This document shows positions 53,230 to 62,239 of a stretch of DNA of 64,000 nt, in pieces (position 1 is the first letter of the stretch; each line of letters begins with the position of its first letter). Both the position numbers and the translations under genes were made by a program. The DNA lies in NCBI GenBank assembly GCA_022822005.1, contig JAJECO010000035.1, positions 17,119 through 81,118 on the forward strand, in the 5' to 3' direction. The stretch comes from Candidatus Poribacteria bacterium. GTDB lineage: Bacteria > Poribacteria > WGA-4E > PCPOR2b. The notes beneath the pieces were generated by a model. The model saw only the letters and a list, made by a program, of their open reading frames with translations, ran no database searches and was not told where the DNA came from.

Positions 53230-55137
53230 ATGAAATCCCCGTTTTCTCGTCTTTTCGTTTTCTTGTTTTCCCGCTTTCTCATTCTATCCAGCGCGGCAAG
53301 TTTTTTTATTACCCAAACCCACGCCCAAGTAGTGGACATCCCCGACCCAAATCTTGAACAAGCCATCAGAGAAGCACTCAGGCTGCCAAATCACACACCC
53401 ATTGTAAAGAAAGATATGGAAGAGCTGGTGCTATTGCCCGGTGAAGTCGCTTGGAGGAGAGGCATCACCGACCTCACTGGCTTAGAATACGCCACAAATC
53501 TCGAAGGTCTCTCACTCCGATTCAATCAAATCTCAGATCTTACGCCGATTACCAATTTAATAAATCTGAGGACAGTGATGCTTAACGAGAATCCAATCAC
53601 TGACCTCACACCTCTGTCGGGTCTTATTAACTTGAGAAGACTCGGATTGACTGGTTGTATGCACATCACCGACATCTCCCCACTCAAAAATCTCGTAAAT
53701 CTTCGACACCTCTTTATTCAAAACACACTCATAAACGATTTCACTCCCATCCAACACTTGAACCTGATTGAATTTGAGCATGACCAAGTGTGCGACATAC
53801 CACCGCAATTACCATCCGCTCGCGAGCGGATTGAGGGTCGGAGCTTTCCCTCAATCTTTCAAGCGTGGGCCCCTATCTTAGGGCTTGACCATCTCACATG
53901 GGAACAACGTCGCGCCCTTCACGACCTTCACTGGTCCTCAGGCTTGGCAACGGATTGGGATACGACCGTAACCGAACCCTATGAGGGGCTTGCCACATCG
54001 TTGACAATCGACTTAGCAGATTCTCAAGACATACGGCGACGACTACTTGCCCAAAATCCGAATATGATTTTTATCAGAGGTATGTCAATAGTAACTGCCC
54101 ATGATTACCAGCTGCCTTTGGACTCTAGCTTGTGGTTGAGAGATCTATCTGGAGAAATAGTGCGCACGCCAGACGGTACTCCCGTTGTGAATTTCTTAAA
54201 ACCTGAGGTGCAAGACCTGTTAGTTCGGCGTATAATTGCCTACGACCGATGTGGAGTGCTCGATGGAGTATTTTTTGATAATATTGGAGATCAGGGCTTG
54301 AAGTGGCGTCGTTATTACCCACCAGAAACTACTGATGAAGACATTATCCAAGCATTACTCAACATCTTTCGCAACGCACGAAAACATGTTCGTGATGATT
54401 TCCTCATAATAATTAACACAAATGCAGCAAAGCCCACCCATTTTGCCGAACATCTCAACGGTATTTTCATGGAAACCGGTAAAGATTATCCCGGCGGCTA
54501 TTCTCTTCCGTGGCTCATCGAAGTCGAAGACAGCCTCGATTGGGCTGAAAAGCACCTAAGAGAACCACGCGTTAACTGTCTTGAGGGCGAAGGTATCAGC
54601 ATTGAACCGCCCGACAGCACCAACAATCTCCGCTGGATGCGTCTCTTTACTACCATGAGTCTCACCCATTCCGATGGATATGTCATCTACACCGATGGCC
54701 GGCGGGGCCTAGAAGGCAGTGGAGATCACGACCACATATGGTATGATTTCTGGGATGCAGACCTCGGGCGTCCTGTCGGTCCTAAAGCCCAACACCACCA
54801 AAACACCGATGGCTTATTTATCCGTGAATTCACTAACGGTTGGGCAGTCTACAATCGCAGTGGCAACGCCCAAACTATCACACTCCCTGCGTCTACTACC
54901 TCTGTCTCTGATAGGGGGAACAACGCTGCGTCACCTACCCACCTGCTACCCGACCTTGATGGCGAAATATACCTCAAAGCCAAGAATCCAGCCGATGTCA
55001 ACGGCGATTGGGTAGTCGACGTCTTGGATTTGGTGCAGGTTGCCAACGGCTTGGGTCAATCCACACCAGACCCCAACGGTGATGGTGTCGTCAACATTCT
55101 GGATCTGGTCTTTGTCGCACAACAGTTTAGCGAGTAA
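53230..55137 (+). CDS. secreted LRR / putative glycosyl-hydrolase-like / dockerin protein (paralogue 1)
   Basis: A 635-residue secreted protein. A signal peptide (about 1-32) is followed by the cap VVDIPDPNLEQAIREAL (34-50), five or so SDS22/internalin-type LRRs (about 78-185, e.g. ITDLTPLSGLINLRRLGL), and a putative glycosyl-hydrolase-like barrel (about 190-545; acidic sites DGVFFDN 346-350 and FMETGKDY 413-420). A dockerin type I at 589-634 has two calcium-loop repeats (DVNGDW, DPNGDG). No cohesin is in the window. The CVCDIPP junction and FTNGWAVYNRSG linker recur in all five paralogues. Function may be carbohydrate breakdown or surface display; the catalytic call is tentative. Confidence 0.8.
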   Translation: MKSPFSRLFVFLFSRFLILSSAASFFITQTHAQVVDIPDPNLEQAIREALRLPNHTPIVKKDMEELVLLPGEVAWRRGITDLTGLEYATNLEGLSLRFNQISDLTPITNLINLRTVMLNENPITDLTPLSGLINLRRLGLTGCMHITDISPLKNLVNLRHLFIQNTLINDFTPIQHLNLIEFEHDQVCDIPPQLPSARERIEGRSFPSIFQAWAPILGLDHLTWEQRRALHDLHWSSGLATDWDTTVTEPYEGLATSLTIDLADSQDIRRRLLAQNPNMIFIRGMSIVTAHDYQLPLDSSLWLRDLSGEIVRTPDGTPVVNFLKPEVQDLLVRRIIAYDRCGVLDGVFFDNIGDQGLKWRRYYPPETTDEDIIQALLNIFRNARKHVRDDFLIIINTNAAKPTHFAEHLNGIFMETGKDYPGGYSLPWLIEVEDSLDWAEKHLREPRVNCLEGEGISIEPPDSTNNLRWMRLFTTMSLTHSDGYVIYTDGRRGLEGSGDHDHIWYDFWDADLGRPVGPKAQHHQNTDGLFIREFTNGWAVYNRSGNAQTITLPASTTSVSDRGNNAASPTHLLPDLDGEIYLKAKNPADVNGDWVVDVLDLVQVANGLGQSTPDPNGDGVVNILDLVFVAQQFSE

Positions 55138-55235
55138 GATCACCCCGCTCTATCACTCTCGCCGCCCAAGTCCTACCTCCCCAAAACTTTCTTCAACGAA
55201 AGCCCACAAAAAAATCTCACGACTCATCTTGTTTT

Positions 55236-55252
55236 AACAGTTTCAAACTGTT
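55236..55252. repeat. short inverted repeat after paralogue 1
   Basis: AACAGTTT and AAACTGTT form a tight palindrome with a one-base centre about 100 bases after the stop. It could be part of a terminator, but no T run follows. Confidence 0.3.
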
Positions 55253-55351
55253 AGTTACATTCGAAAGATTCTGAATTTGCATTAGCCTCGCGCTATCTGG
55301 TATCTTTTTAGACATACGAAAAAACTCGGTGCAATGTGCCGGTTTTGAGCG

Positions 55352-55382
55352 TTGCCATCTCCACCCTACCGTATGGTATAAT
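55352..55382 (+). promoter_or_regulatory. putative promoter of paralogues 2-4
   Basis: TTGCCA (55352-55357) and TATAAT (55377-55382) are 19 bases apart, and TGG directly before the -10 gives an extended TGnTATAAT. The ATG of paralogue 2 lies 39 bases downstream. Paralogues 3 and 4 follow closely with near-identical leaders and no obvious promoter. Confidence 0.5.
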
Positions 55383-55420
55383 GAACTGATGAACCAGTAT
55401 ACTAAAACAAAGGATCTACT

Positions 55421-57325
55421 ATGAAATTCTCGTTTTCTCATTTTCTCGTCCTCGCAGTCACGGTGGTTTTTCTTATACCCCAAGCGTCTGCTCAGGTCGT
55501 CGAGATCCCCGACCCGAACCTTGAGAGTGCCATCCGAGAAGAACTCAATCTGCCGGATCATACGCCCATCACAAAGAAGGAGATGGAACAGCTGACGCAA
55601 TTGCCCGGAGAAGTCGCTTGGAATCGAGGCATCGCTGACCTCACTGGACTAGAACACGCTACCTTTCTTAACCACCTTGCGCTCAGAGGAAATCAGATTC
55701 AAGACCTTCAGCCGATAGCCGAGTTAATCCACCTCGAAGTCCTAACCCTTGACCACAACCCTATCACAGACATCACGCCCCTAGCAAATCTAACCAACCT
55801 AACCACCTTGAGGCTTCGAAACACTCGCGCCTTTGACATCACACCCCTAGCAAATCTAACCAACCTAAATGTGCTCTGGATTAACCAAACCCCCGTCACC
55901 GATTTCACGCCAATCCAGCACCTCAATCTCACCGAGTTTGTATATGATCAAGTCTGTGATGTGCAACCTCCACTCCCCTCAGTTAGAGAAAGAATCGAAA
56001 GCCGAAGCTTTCCATCCATATTTCAAGCATGGGATGATGTTATTGGACTTGACCATCTCACATGGGAACAGCGGAATGTCCTTCATGACCTTCATTGGGA
56101 ACCAGGTTTTGAGACCATAGATTGGGATATTACGCCAGACGAACTTACACCAGGGGTTTCCACCTCGTTGGCAGGAAACCTCAACCGTGCCCATAAGGTG
56201 CGACAACGACGACTCAATCAAAATCCCAATATGATTTTCTTAGGTGGATTCCCAAATACAGCACATTTTACAGTTGACTCCTTTCCTCCAGACTCTGATT
56301 TCTGGTTGAGAGATGCTAACGGTGAAATACTCAGAAAAGCTGATGGCAAACTCCTTATCGATTTTGTGAAGCCTGAAGTCCAAGACCTAATGATAAAGCG
56401 TGCTATTGCTTTTGCACGCTGTGGGCTTTACGATGGAATCATGCTTGATGAATTTGCTCGTAATGGCACCGGTTTTAGCAGAAGATATCTTTATCCCTAC
56501 ACCGATGAAGAGATCATCCAAGCATACACTAACATCTTTCAGGCTATCCGCTCACAAGTGCCGGACGACTTTCTTATCATCATAAATGCAAATGACACAA
56601 AACCCACCCGCTATGCAGCGTTCATCAACGGCACCATGATGGAGACAGGCAAAGATTATCCTGGTGGTTACTCCCGCTCTTACCTTATGAAACTCGAAGA
56701 CGTTCTTTCTTGGAACGAGGAGCATCTTAGAGAGCCGCGCACCAACTGTCTTTACGGCGAGGGGATGAGTATTGAACCTCCTGATGGCCCTAACAATCTC
56801 CGCTGGATGCGACTCTTTACCACTCTCAGCCTTACGCATTCCGATGGATATGTGCTTTACACCACCGGCTTCAGAGACTTAAGAAATCTCGGTATACCCG
56901 GTTATGATGCCGGACACGATCACCTCTGGCACGCCTTCTGGGATGCCGAACTCGGCCAGCCTGTTGGGACGAAGCGGCAGCCTTATCAAAACATTGATGG
57001 ACTCTTTATCCGAGAATTCACCAACGGATGGGCAGTCTACAATCGCAGTGAAAAAGCCCAAACTATCACGCTGCCCGCATCCGCTACCCCTGTCTCCGAT
57101 AGGGGGAATAACGCTGCGTCACCTACCCACCTGCTACCCGACCTTGATGGCGAAATATACCTCAAAGTCAAAAATCCCGCCGATGTCAACGGCGATTGGG
57201 TAGTCGACGTCTTGGATTTGGTGCAGGTCGCCAACGGACTCGGTACAGCCACGCCAGACCCCAATGGGGATGGGGAGGTCAACATTCTGGATCTGGTCTT
57301 TGTCGCACAACAGTTTAGCGAGTAA
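55421..57325 (+). CDS. secreted LRR / putative glycosyl-hydrolase-like / dockerin protein (paralogue 2)
   Basis: A 634-residue secreted paralogue. Order: signal peptide ending ASAQ, cap VVEIPDPNLESAIREEL, LRRs (e.g. ITDITPLANLTNLTTL), barrel-like region with LYDGIMLDEF and TMMETGKDYPGGYS, and dockerin (DVNGDW, then DPNGDG). The last 240 bases match paralogue 1 much more closely than the middle does, with identical stretches of about 50 bases. The dockerin type also matches paralogue 5. An extended -10 promoter lies upstream; the stop is 51 bases before paralogue 3. Confidence 0.8.
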   Translation: MKFSFSHFLVLAVTVVFLIPQASAQVVEIPDPNLESAIREELNLPDHTPITKKEMEQLTQLPGEVAWNRGIADLTGLEHATFLNHLALRGNQIQDLQPIAELIHLEVLTLDHNPITDITPLANLTNLTTLRLRNTRAFDITPLANLTNLNVLWINQTPVTDFTPIQHLNLTEFVYDQVCDVQPPLPSVRERIESRSFPSIFQAWDDVIGLDHLTWEQRNVLHDLHWEPGFETIDWDITPDELTPGVSTSLAGNLNRAHKVRQRRLNQNPNMIFLGGFPNTAHFTVDSFPPDSDFWLRDANGEILRKADGKLLIDFVKPEVQDLMIKRAIAFARCGLYDGIMLDEFARNGTGFSRRYLYPYTDEEIIQAYTNIFQAIRSQVPDDFLIIINANDTKPTRYAAFINGTMMETGKDYPGGYSRSYLMKLEDVLSWNEEHLREPRTNCLYGEGMSIEPPDGPNNLRWMRLFTTLSLTHSDGYVLYTTGFRDLRNLGIPGYDAGHDHLWHAFWDAELGQPVGTKRQPYQNIDGLFIREFTNGWAVYNRSEKAQTITLPASATPVSDRGNNAASPTHLLPDLDGEIYLKVKNPADVNGDWVVDVLDLVQVANGLGTATPDPNGDGEVNILDLVFVAQQFSE

Positions 57326-57376
57326 TAGAATCCTACCTCTACCATCTAATACAATGAACCAACCAAAGGAGTTACC

Positions 57377-60091
57377 ATGAAAGTCGCGTCCTCTCGTTTT
57401 CCCGTCTTCCCGTCTTCTCGTTTTCTCGTCTTCTTGGTCGCGGCAATCCTTCTCATAACCACCACCGCCCACGCCCAAGTCGTCGAAATCCCCGACCCAA
57501 ACCTTGAAAAAGCCATCAGAGACCAACTTAACCTAGAATTCCTTGCAGTCCTACCAAATGAGCCTATCACACAGCAGGATATGCTAAGGCTCGGCTGGTT
57601 GGACGGCAGGGGAAAGAATATTACCGACCTCACCGGTCTCGAATATGCCATCAACGCCACGCATTTATACTTACCGGATAACGCGATAGAAAATCTTGAA
57701 CCGTTGGCAGGGTTGACTAACAACTTATGGTTCTTAGACCTGTATCTTAACCGAATACAGGACATCACCCCGCTTGCAAACCTTATTAATATCACACACC
57801 TTTTTATAGATGGAAACGCTGCTATCACTGACATCACACCCCTGTCGGGTTTGATGCGGCTGCAGATATTAAACTTTTCTAACAACCAAATTGTGGACAT
57901 CACGCCACTTGCAAACCTCACCAATTTAACGGAACTGAGAGCCTCTAATAATCAAGTCCGTGACCTGAACCCACTTGCAGAATTAACGCGGTTGACCTTT
58001 CTGGATCTGAGCAGCAACCGTATCAGTGATCTCACTCCGCTTATGAATCTAACCGCTTTGGAAACATTGCGACTGAATGTGAACGCAATTGTGGATATCA
58101 CGCCGTTGATTGGACTGAAAAACCTCAAGGAATTGTGGATCGCTGACAATCCTATTCGTGATTTTAGCCCTTTGACTGAACTTGAAGGCGTTGAACTGGA
58201 CTTCGACATTGATCTCAACCGGTTAGACCAGCTGAACCTTGTCGTAGAAGTCCCTGACCCGAACTTAAGACAAGCGATTCGAGAGACGTTGACTCTCCCT
58301 GGCGGAGTCCCCCTTACTCAGTTAGAGATGCTGCGACTCACGAACCTAGAAGCTTGGCAACGAGATATTACCGACCTCACTGGACTCCAATATGCCACAA
58401 ATTTAGTCAATTTGTATCTAGATTACAACCGTATAGAGGATATAACCCCGCTCGCTAACCTCACAAAACTGAGAGACTTAAGTTTAGCTTTTAATGCTAT
58501 CGAATCTGTTGAATCACTCGCATCACTGATTCAACTGGAGATACTCGGTCTGAGCGGCAACATTATCCATGACATAACCCCGCTTGCTAACCTAATTAAT
58601 CTTCAGCGACTCTTTATAGACCAAACCCTAGTCACTGACATCACACCTCTACAAGGACTAAATCTCGGTCACCTTGAGTATGATGAAGTCTGTGACTTCC
58701 CGCCATTGCTGCCACCAGTCAGAGAGCGGATGGAGCGCCGGACATTGCCCTCGGTCTTCGCTTGGGGTGCCGATATTTCAACGCTTGGATTAGACCACCT
58801 GACCCCCGACCAACGCACAGCACTTCATGATCTCGATTTTACAGGGTTCACGGTGGGTTGGGATGCAATCCCAACAGAACCCACCTGGGGACTTGCCACG
58901 TCGCTAGCAGGGCGAGTTGCACTGTCACGTGAACTACACCAGCGGCGCACTAGTCTAAACCCTAACATGGTCTTTCTGCGTAACATTAATTTCCACAGTC
59001 ATTTTGCAGATGAAGTATATCCGCCCGGCTCTGACTTCTGGTTGAGAGATGAAAATGGCGAAATTATCAGACGAAGGTCCGGCAGCCCCAACATCAATTT
59101 CTTAAACCCCGAAGTGCAAGAACTGCTTGTAAAGCGCGTCATTGGTATCGAGCGTTGTGGTCTCTTTGACGGCATTTTTATTGACCAATTCGCCAACCAT
59201 GGTGCATGGGGACATCATCTTTACGGTGTCAGCCCAGAAGAAGTTATCCAAGCGTTCTCCAACATTTTCAAAGCGATCCGTGAGCAGGTGCGCGAAGATT
59301 TTCTTATAGTTATGAATACTAACAGAGACAAAGCCACATACTATACCGAGTATGTCAACGGCACCTTCATGGAGGCCGGTCACGATTACGTGTACATGTC
59401 GGGTATGCCCGGTGGATTCAGCTACGACGGACTCAAGGGAATTGAAAGCACTCTGTCATGGTCAGAAGAAAATCTCCGTGCCCCACAGATTAACAGCCTC
59501 GAAGGCTGGGGCATCCCCGCAGAGGAGCCCGATAGTCCCGAAAATCAACGCTGGATGCGGGTTATCACGACCCTCAGCCTCACCCATTCCGATGGCTATG
59601 TCATGTATACTACCGGCTGGGGCTCGGTAGCCGTCTGTCCTGAATGCCCCTACGTGTGGGGACCGGCGCATGAACATATCTGGTACGATTTCTGGGACGC
59701 CGACCTCGGTCAGCCTGTCGGTCCTAAAGTTCAATACCACCAAAACATCGAGGACTCGTTCAACGGATTGTTCATCCGTGAGTTTACCAACGGTTGGGCT
59801 GTCTACAACCGCAGTGGTAAAGCCCAAACCATCACACTCCCTGCGTCTGCTACCCCCGTCTCCGATAGGGAAAATAACGCTGCGTCCCAAACCCATCTGC
59901 TGCCCGACCTCGACGGCGAAATATATCTCAAAGCCTACCTCCTTTACGATCTTAATAAAGATGGTCTCGTCAACATCCTTGATCTGATTCAGGTCGCCAA
60001 CAGCGTCGGCACTTCAGCTGCCGACGTCAATGGCGATGGCACAACTAACATCTTAGATCTTACCCTTGTTGCCCAGCAGTTCAAACAGTAA
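57377..60091 (+). CDS. secreted double-LRR / putative glycosyl-hydrolase-like / dockerin protein (paralogue 3)
   Basis: A 904-residue paralogue with the LRR unit doubled. The first cap VVEIPDPNLEKAIRDQLNL (about 35) heads a longer LRR array; a second cap VVEVPDPNLRQAIRETLTL (about 293) heads a second LRR set. The barrel-like region follows (LFDGIFIDQF, TFMEAGHDY) and the dockerin is the second type: DLNKDG and DVNGDG repeats ending VAQQFKQ. The signal sequence is built from repeated TCTCGTTTTC-like units. It begins after AAAGGAG in a leader almost identical to that of paralogue 4. Confidence 0.8.
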   Translation: MKVASSRFPVFPSSRFLVFLVAAILLITTTAHAQVVEIPDPNLEKAIRDQLNLEFLAVLPNEPITQQDMLRLGWLDGRGKNITDLTGLEYAINATHLYLPDNAIENLEPLAGLTNNLWFLDLYLNRIQDITPLANLINITHLFIDGNAAITDITPLSGLMRLQILNFSNNQIVDITPLANLTNLTELRASNNQVRDLNPLAELTRLTFLDLSSNRISDLTPLMNLTALETLRLNVNAIVDITPLIGLKNLKELWIADNPIRDFSPLTELEGVELDFDIDLNRLDQLNLVVEVPDPNLRQAIRETLTLPGGVPLTQLEMLRLTNLEAWQRDITDLTGLQYATNLVNLYLDYNRIEDITPLANLTKLRDLSLAFNAIESVESLASLIQLEILGLSGNIIHDITPLANLINLQRLFIDQTLVTDITPLQGLNLGHLEYDEVCDFPPLLPPVRERMERRTLPSVFAWGADISTLGLDHLTPDQRTALHDLDFTGFTVGWDAIPTEPTWGLATSLAGRVALSRELHQRRTSLNPNMVFLRNINFHSHFADEVYPPGSDFWLRDENGEIIRRRSGSPNINFLNPEVQELLVKRVIGIERCGLFDGIFIDQFANHGAWGHHLYGVSPEEVIQAFSNIFKAIREQVREDFLIVMNTNRDKATYYTEYVNGTFMEAGHDYVYMSGMPGGFSYDGLKGIESTLSWSEENLRAPQINSLEGWGIPAEEPDSPENQRWMRVITTLSLTHSDGYVMYTTGWGSVAVCPECPYVWGPAHEHIWYDFWDADLGQPVGPKVQYHQNIEDSFNGLFIREFTNGWAVYNRSGKAQTITLPASATPVSDRENNAASQTHLLPDLDGEIYLKAYLLYDLNKDGLVNILDLIQVANSVGTSAADVNGDGTTNILDLTLVAQQFKQ

Positions 60092-60167
60092 TACAACCTT
60101 ACTTCCTACCATCTAATACAATGAACCAATCCATCAATGAATTCAAGAACCAACCAAAGGAGTTACC

Positions 60168-62147
60168 ATGAAATTCTCGCTTGCTCGTTTTCTCGTTCTT
60201 GCAGTCGCGGTGGTTTCTCTTATACCCCAAGCATCTGCTCAGGTCGTCGAGATCCCTGATTCCAACCTTGAAAAAGCTATCAGGGAGGAACTACAACTGT
60301 CTGATAATATCTCCATCACTCAACAGCAAATGTTAGAACTTATAGGACTCTTCGCTGCTGACAGAGGCATCATTGACCTCACCGGTTTGGAATACGCCAC
60401 CAATTTAGATTTTCTAAACCTAGGAGGCAATCAAATTCGTGATATTCAGCCATTGGAGAATCTTATTCAATTAACTTGGTTAAGCCTGTGGCACAATCAC
60501 GTAGAGGATATCACCCCGCTCGCCAACTTAACAAAACTGAAAACCTTAGATCTGTCTTATAACTACAGTATTGAATCCCTTGAGCCATTGAAAGATTTGA
60601 TTCAACTTGAGGTATTAAACTTTACTAATAACCGAGTCAAAGACATCACGCCACTTGCTAACATGATACAGTTAAAATACCTAGAATTAAGATACAATCA
60701 AGTGGGCGATCTCACGCCACTTGCCAACCTCGTCAACCTTGAAGAACTCTACATAAAAGACAACCTTGCCAACGATATAACCCCCCTACAAGGGCTTAAC
60801 CTCATTAAGTTATCCTACGATGAAGTGTGTGATATTCCACCGTTCCCACCTCCAGTTCGAGAACGGATAAAGAGTCGAAGTTTTCCTTCCGTCTTCCAGA
60901 CGTGGGGCCATGTCGTTGGACAAGACCACCTGACAGTAGATCAACGCTATGCACTCCATGACCTGTTTTGGAATCCAATGCATGAATGGGGTATAGGTTG
61001 GGACGCCACGCCAACAGAACCAACTTATGGGCTTGCAACTTCGCTTCAGGATAATTCTGAATATGTCCGTCAAGTGCGTCAGCAATGGCTCGAGATTAAC
61101 CCCAATATGGTATTTTTGGCTAATTTTCAAATACACAATCACTTTGTAACTGATGCCTTTCCACCAAACTCTGACTTTTGGCTTAGAGATGCTCAGGGCC
61201 AGATAGTAAAAAATAGCTATGGCGAATATCTTATTGATTTTTTGAAGCCTGAAGTCCAAGCTCTGCATGCCAGACGTATCGTTGCGGTAGCGCGATGTGG
61301 TCCCTTCGATGGTGTTATGATTGATGGCTTCTTGGGTAACGCAACAGGCTTCGTAGGACGCCAGTTTTACGGAGCGGCTGATGAGGAGATTATTCAAGCA
61401 ACGCTTAATATTATTCGCACTGCCCGCTCACAAGTGCGCGACGATTTTCTCATAATTGTAAATGCTAACGACACGAAACCGACCCGCTACGCAGATCTCA
61501 TCAACGGTATCTACATGGAAACCGGCATAGATCACCCCTACGGATACACTTATAATAGACTTCGCACGCTAGAGAGTGTCCTATTGTGGTCAGAGAAAAA
61601 TCTACGCCCACCACAAATCACCTGCCTCCAAGGTCGAGCCATGAGTATCGAACCCCTTGACGGACCCAACAATCTCCGCTGGATGCGCCTCTTTACCACC
61701 ATGAGCCTCACCCATTCTGATGGTTATGTGATATATAATAGTCCACAAGGCCACTTATGGTATCTATTTTGGGATACTAATCTCGGTCGTCCTGTCGGTC
61801 CCAAAGCCCAAAACCACCAAAACATTGATGGGCTGTTTATCCGTGAATTCACAAACGGTTGGGCTGTCTATAACCGCAGTGGCAACGCCCAAACCATCTC
61901 CCTGCCAGAATCGGCGACAGGGGCCTCCAGTGGGAACAGTGGCATCACCCATCAACTCCCCGACCTCGACGGTGAAATGTACCTCAAAGCCTACCTCCTT
62001 TATGATCTTAATAAAGATGGTGTCGTCAATATCCTTGATCTGATTCAGGTCGCCAACAGCGTCGGCACCTCAGCTGCCGACGTCAACGGCGACGGCACAA
62101 CTAACATCTTAGATCTTACCCTTGTTGCCCAGCAGTTCAATCAGTGA
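60168..62147 (+). CDS. secreted LRR / putative glycosyl-hydrolase-like / dockerin protein (paralogue 4)
   Basis: A 659-residue secreted paralogue. It has the cap VVEIPDSNLEKAIREEL, LRRs such as ITPLANLTKLKTLDLSYN, and a barrel-like region with PFDGVMIDGFLGN and IYMETGIDHPYG. The linker SLPESATGASSGNSGITHQL matches paralogue 5, but the dockerin (DLNKDG / DVNGDG) matches paralogue 3, so it is mosaic. Its signal sequence resembles that of paralogue 2. It starts after AAAGGAG in a leader repeated from paralogue 3 and is probably cotranscribed with it. Confidence 0.8.
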   Translation: MKFSLARFLVLAVAVVSLIPQASAQVVEIPDSNLEKAIREELQLSDNISITQQQMLELIGLFAADRGIIDLTGLEYATNLDFLNLGGNQIRDIQPLENLIQLTWLSLWHNHVEDITPLANLTKLKTLDLSYNYSIESLEPLKDLIQLEVLNFTNNRVKDITPLANMIQLKYLELRYNQVGDLTPLANLVNLEELYIKDNLANDITPLQGLNLIKLSYDEVCDIPPFPPPVRERIKSRSFPSVFQTWGHVVGQDHLTVDQRYALHDLFWNPMHEWGIGWDATPTEPTYGLATSLQDNSEYVRQVRQQWLEINPNMVFLANFQIHNHFVTDAFPPNSDFWLRDAQGQIVKNSYGEYLIDFLKPEVQALHARRIVAVARCGPFDGVMIDGFLGNATGFVGRQFYGAADEEIIQATLNIIRTARSQVRDDFLIIVNANDTKPTRYADLINGIYMETGIDHPYGYTYNRLRTLESVLLWSEKNLRPPQITCLQGRAMSIEPLDGPNNLRWMRLFTTMSLTHSDGYVIYNSPQGHLWYLFWDTNLGRPVGPKAQNHQNIDGLFIREFTNGWAVYNRSGNAQTISLPESATGASSGNSGITHQLPDLDGEMYLKAYLLYDLNKDGVVNILDLIQVANSVGTSAADVNGDGTTNILDLTLVAQQFNQ

Positions 62148-62204
62148 ACAAGAAGACACCCTAAATTTCCCATAGTAAGGTAGTCACTCATTTTGCGAAA
62201 GTTT

Positions 62205-62212
62205 GCTATAAT
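62205..62212 (+). promoter_or_regulatory. extended -10 promoter of paralogue 5
   Basis: TGC followed directly by TATAAT gives an extended -10 (TGnTATAAT) 28 bases before the ATG at 62240. No good -35 is seen, which is normal for extended -10 promoters. Paralogue 5 therefore probably has its own transcript. Confidence 0.5.
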
Positions 62213-62239
62213 ATCTCCCCATGAAAGGAGAATATACCC

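Noticed and set aside
57346..57924. A 192-residue - strand open frame over paralogue 3
   Set aside because: Its leucine-rich look is the reverse image of the LRR repeats and the repeated signal sequence.
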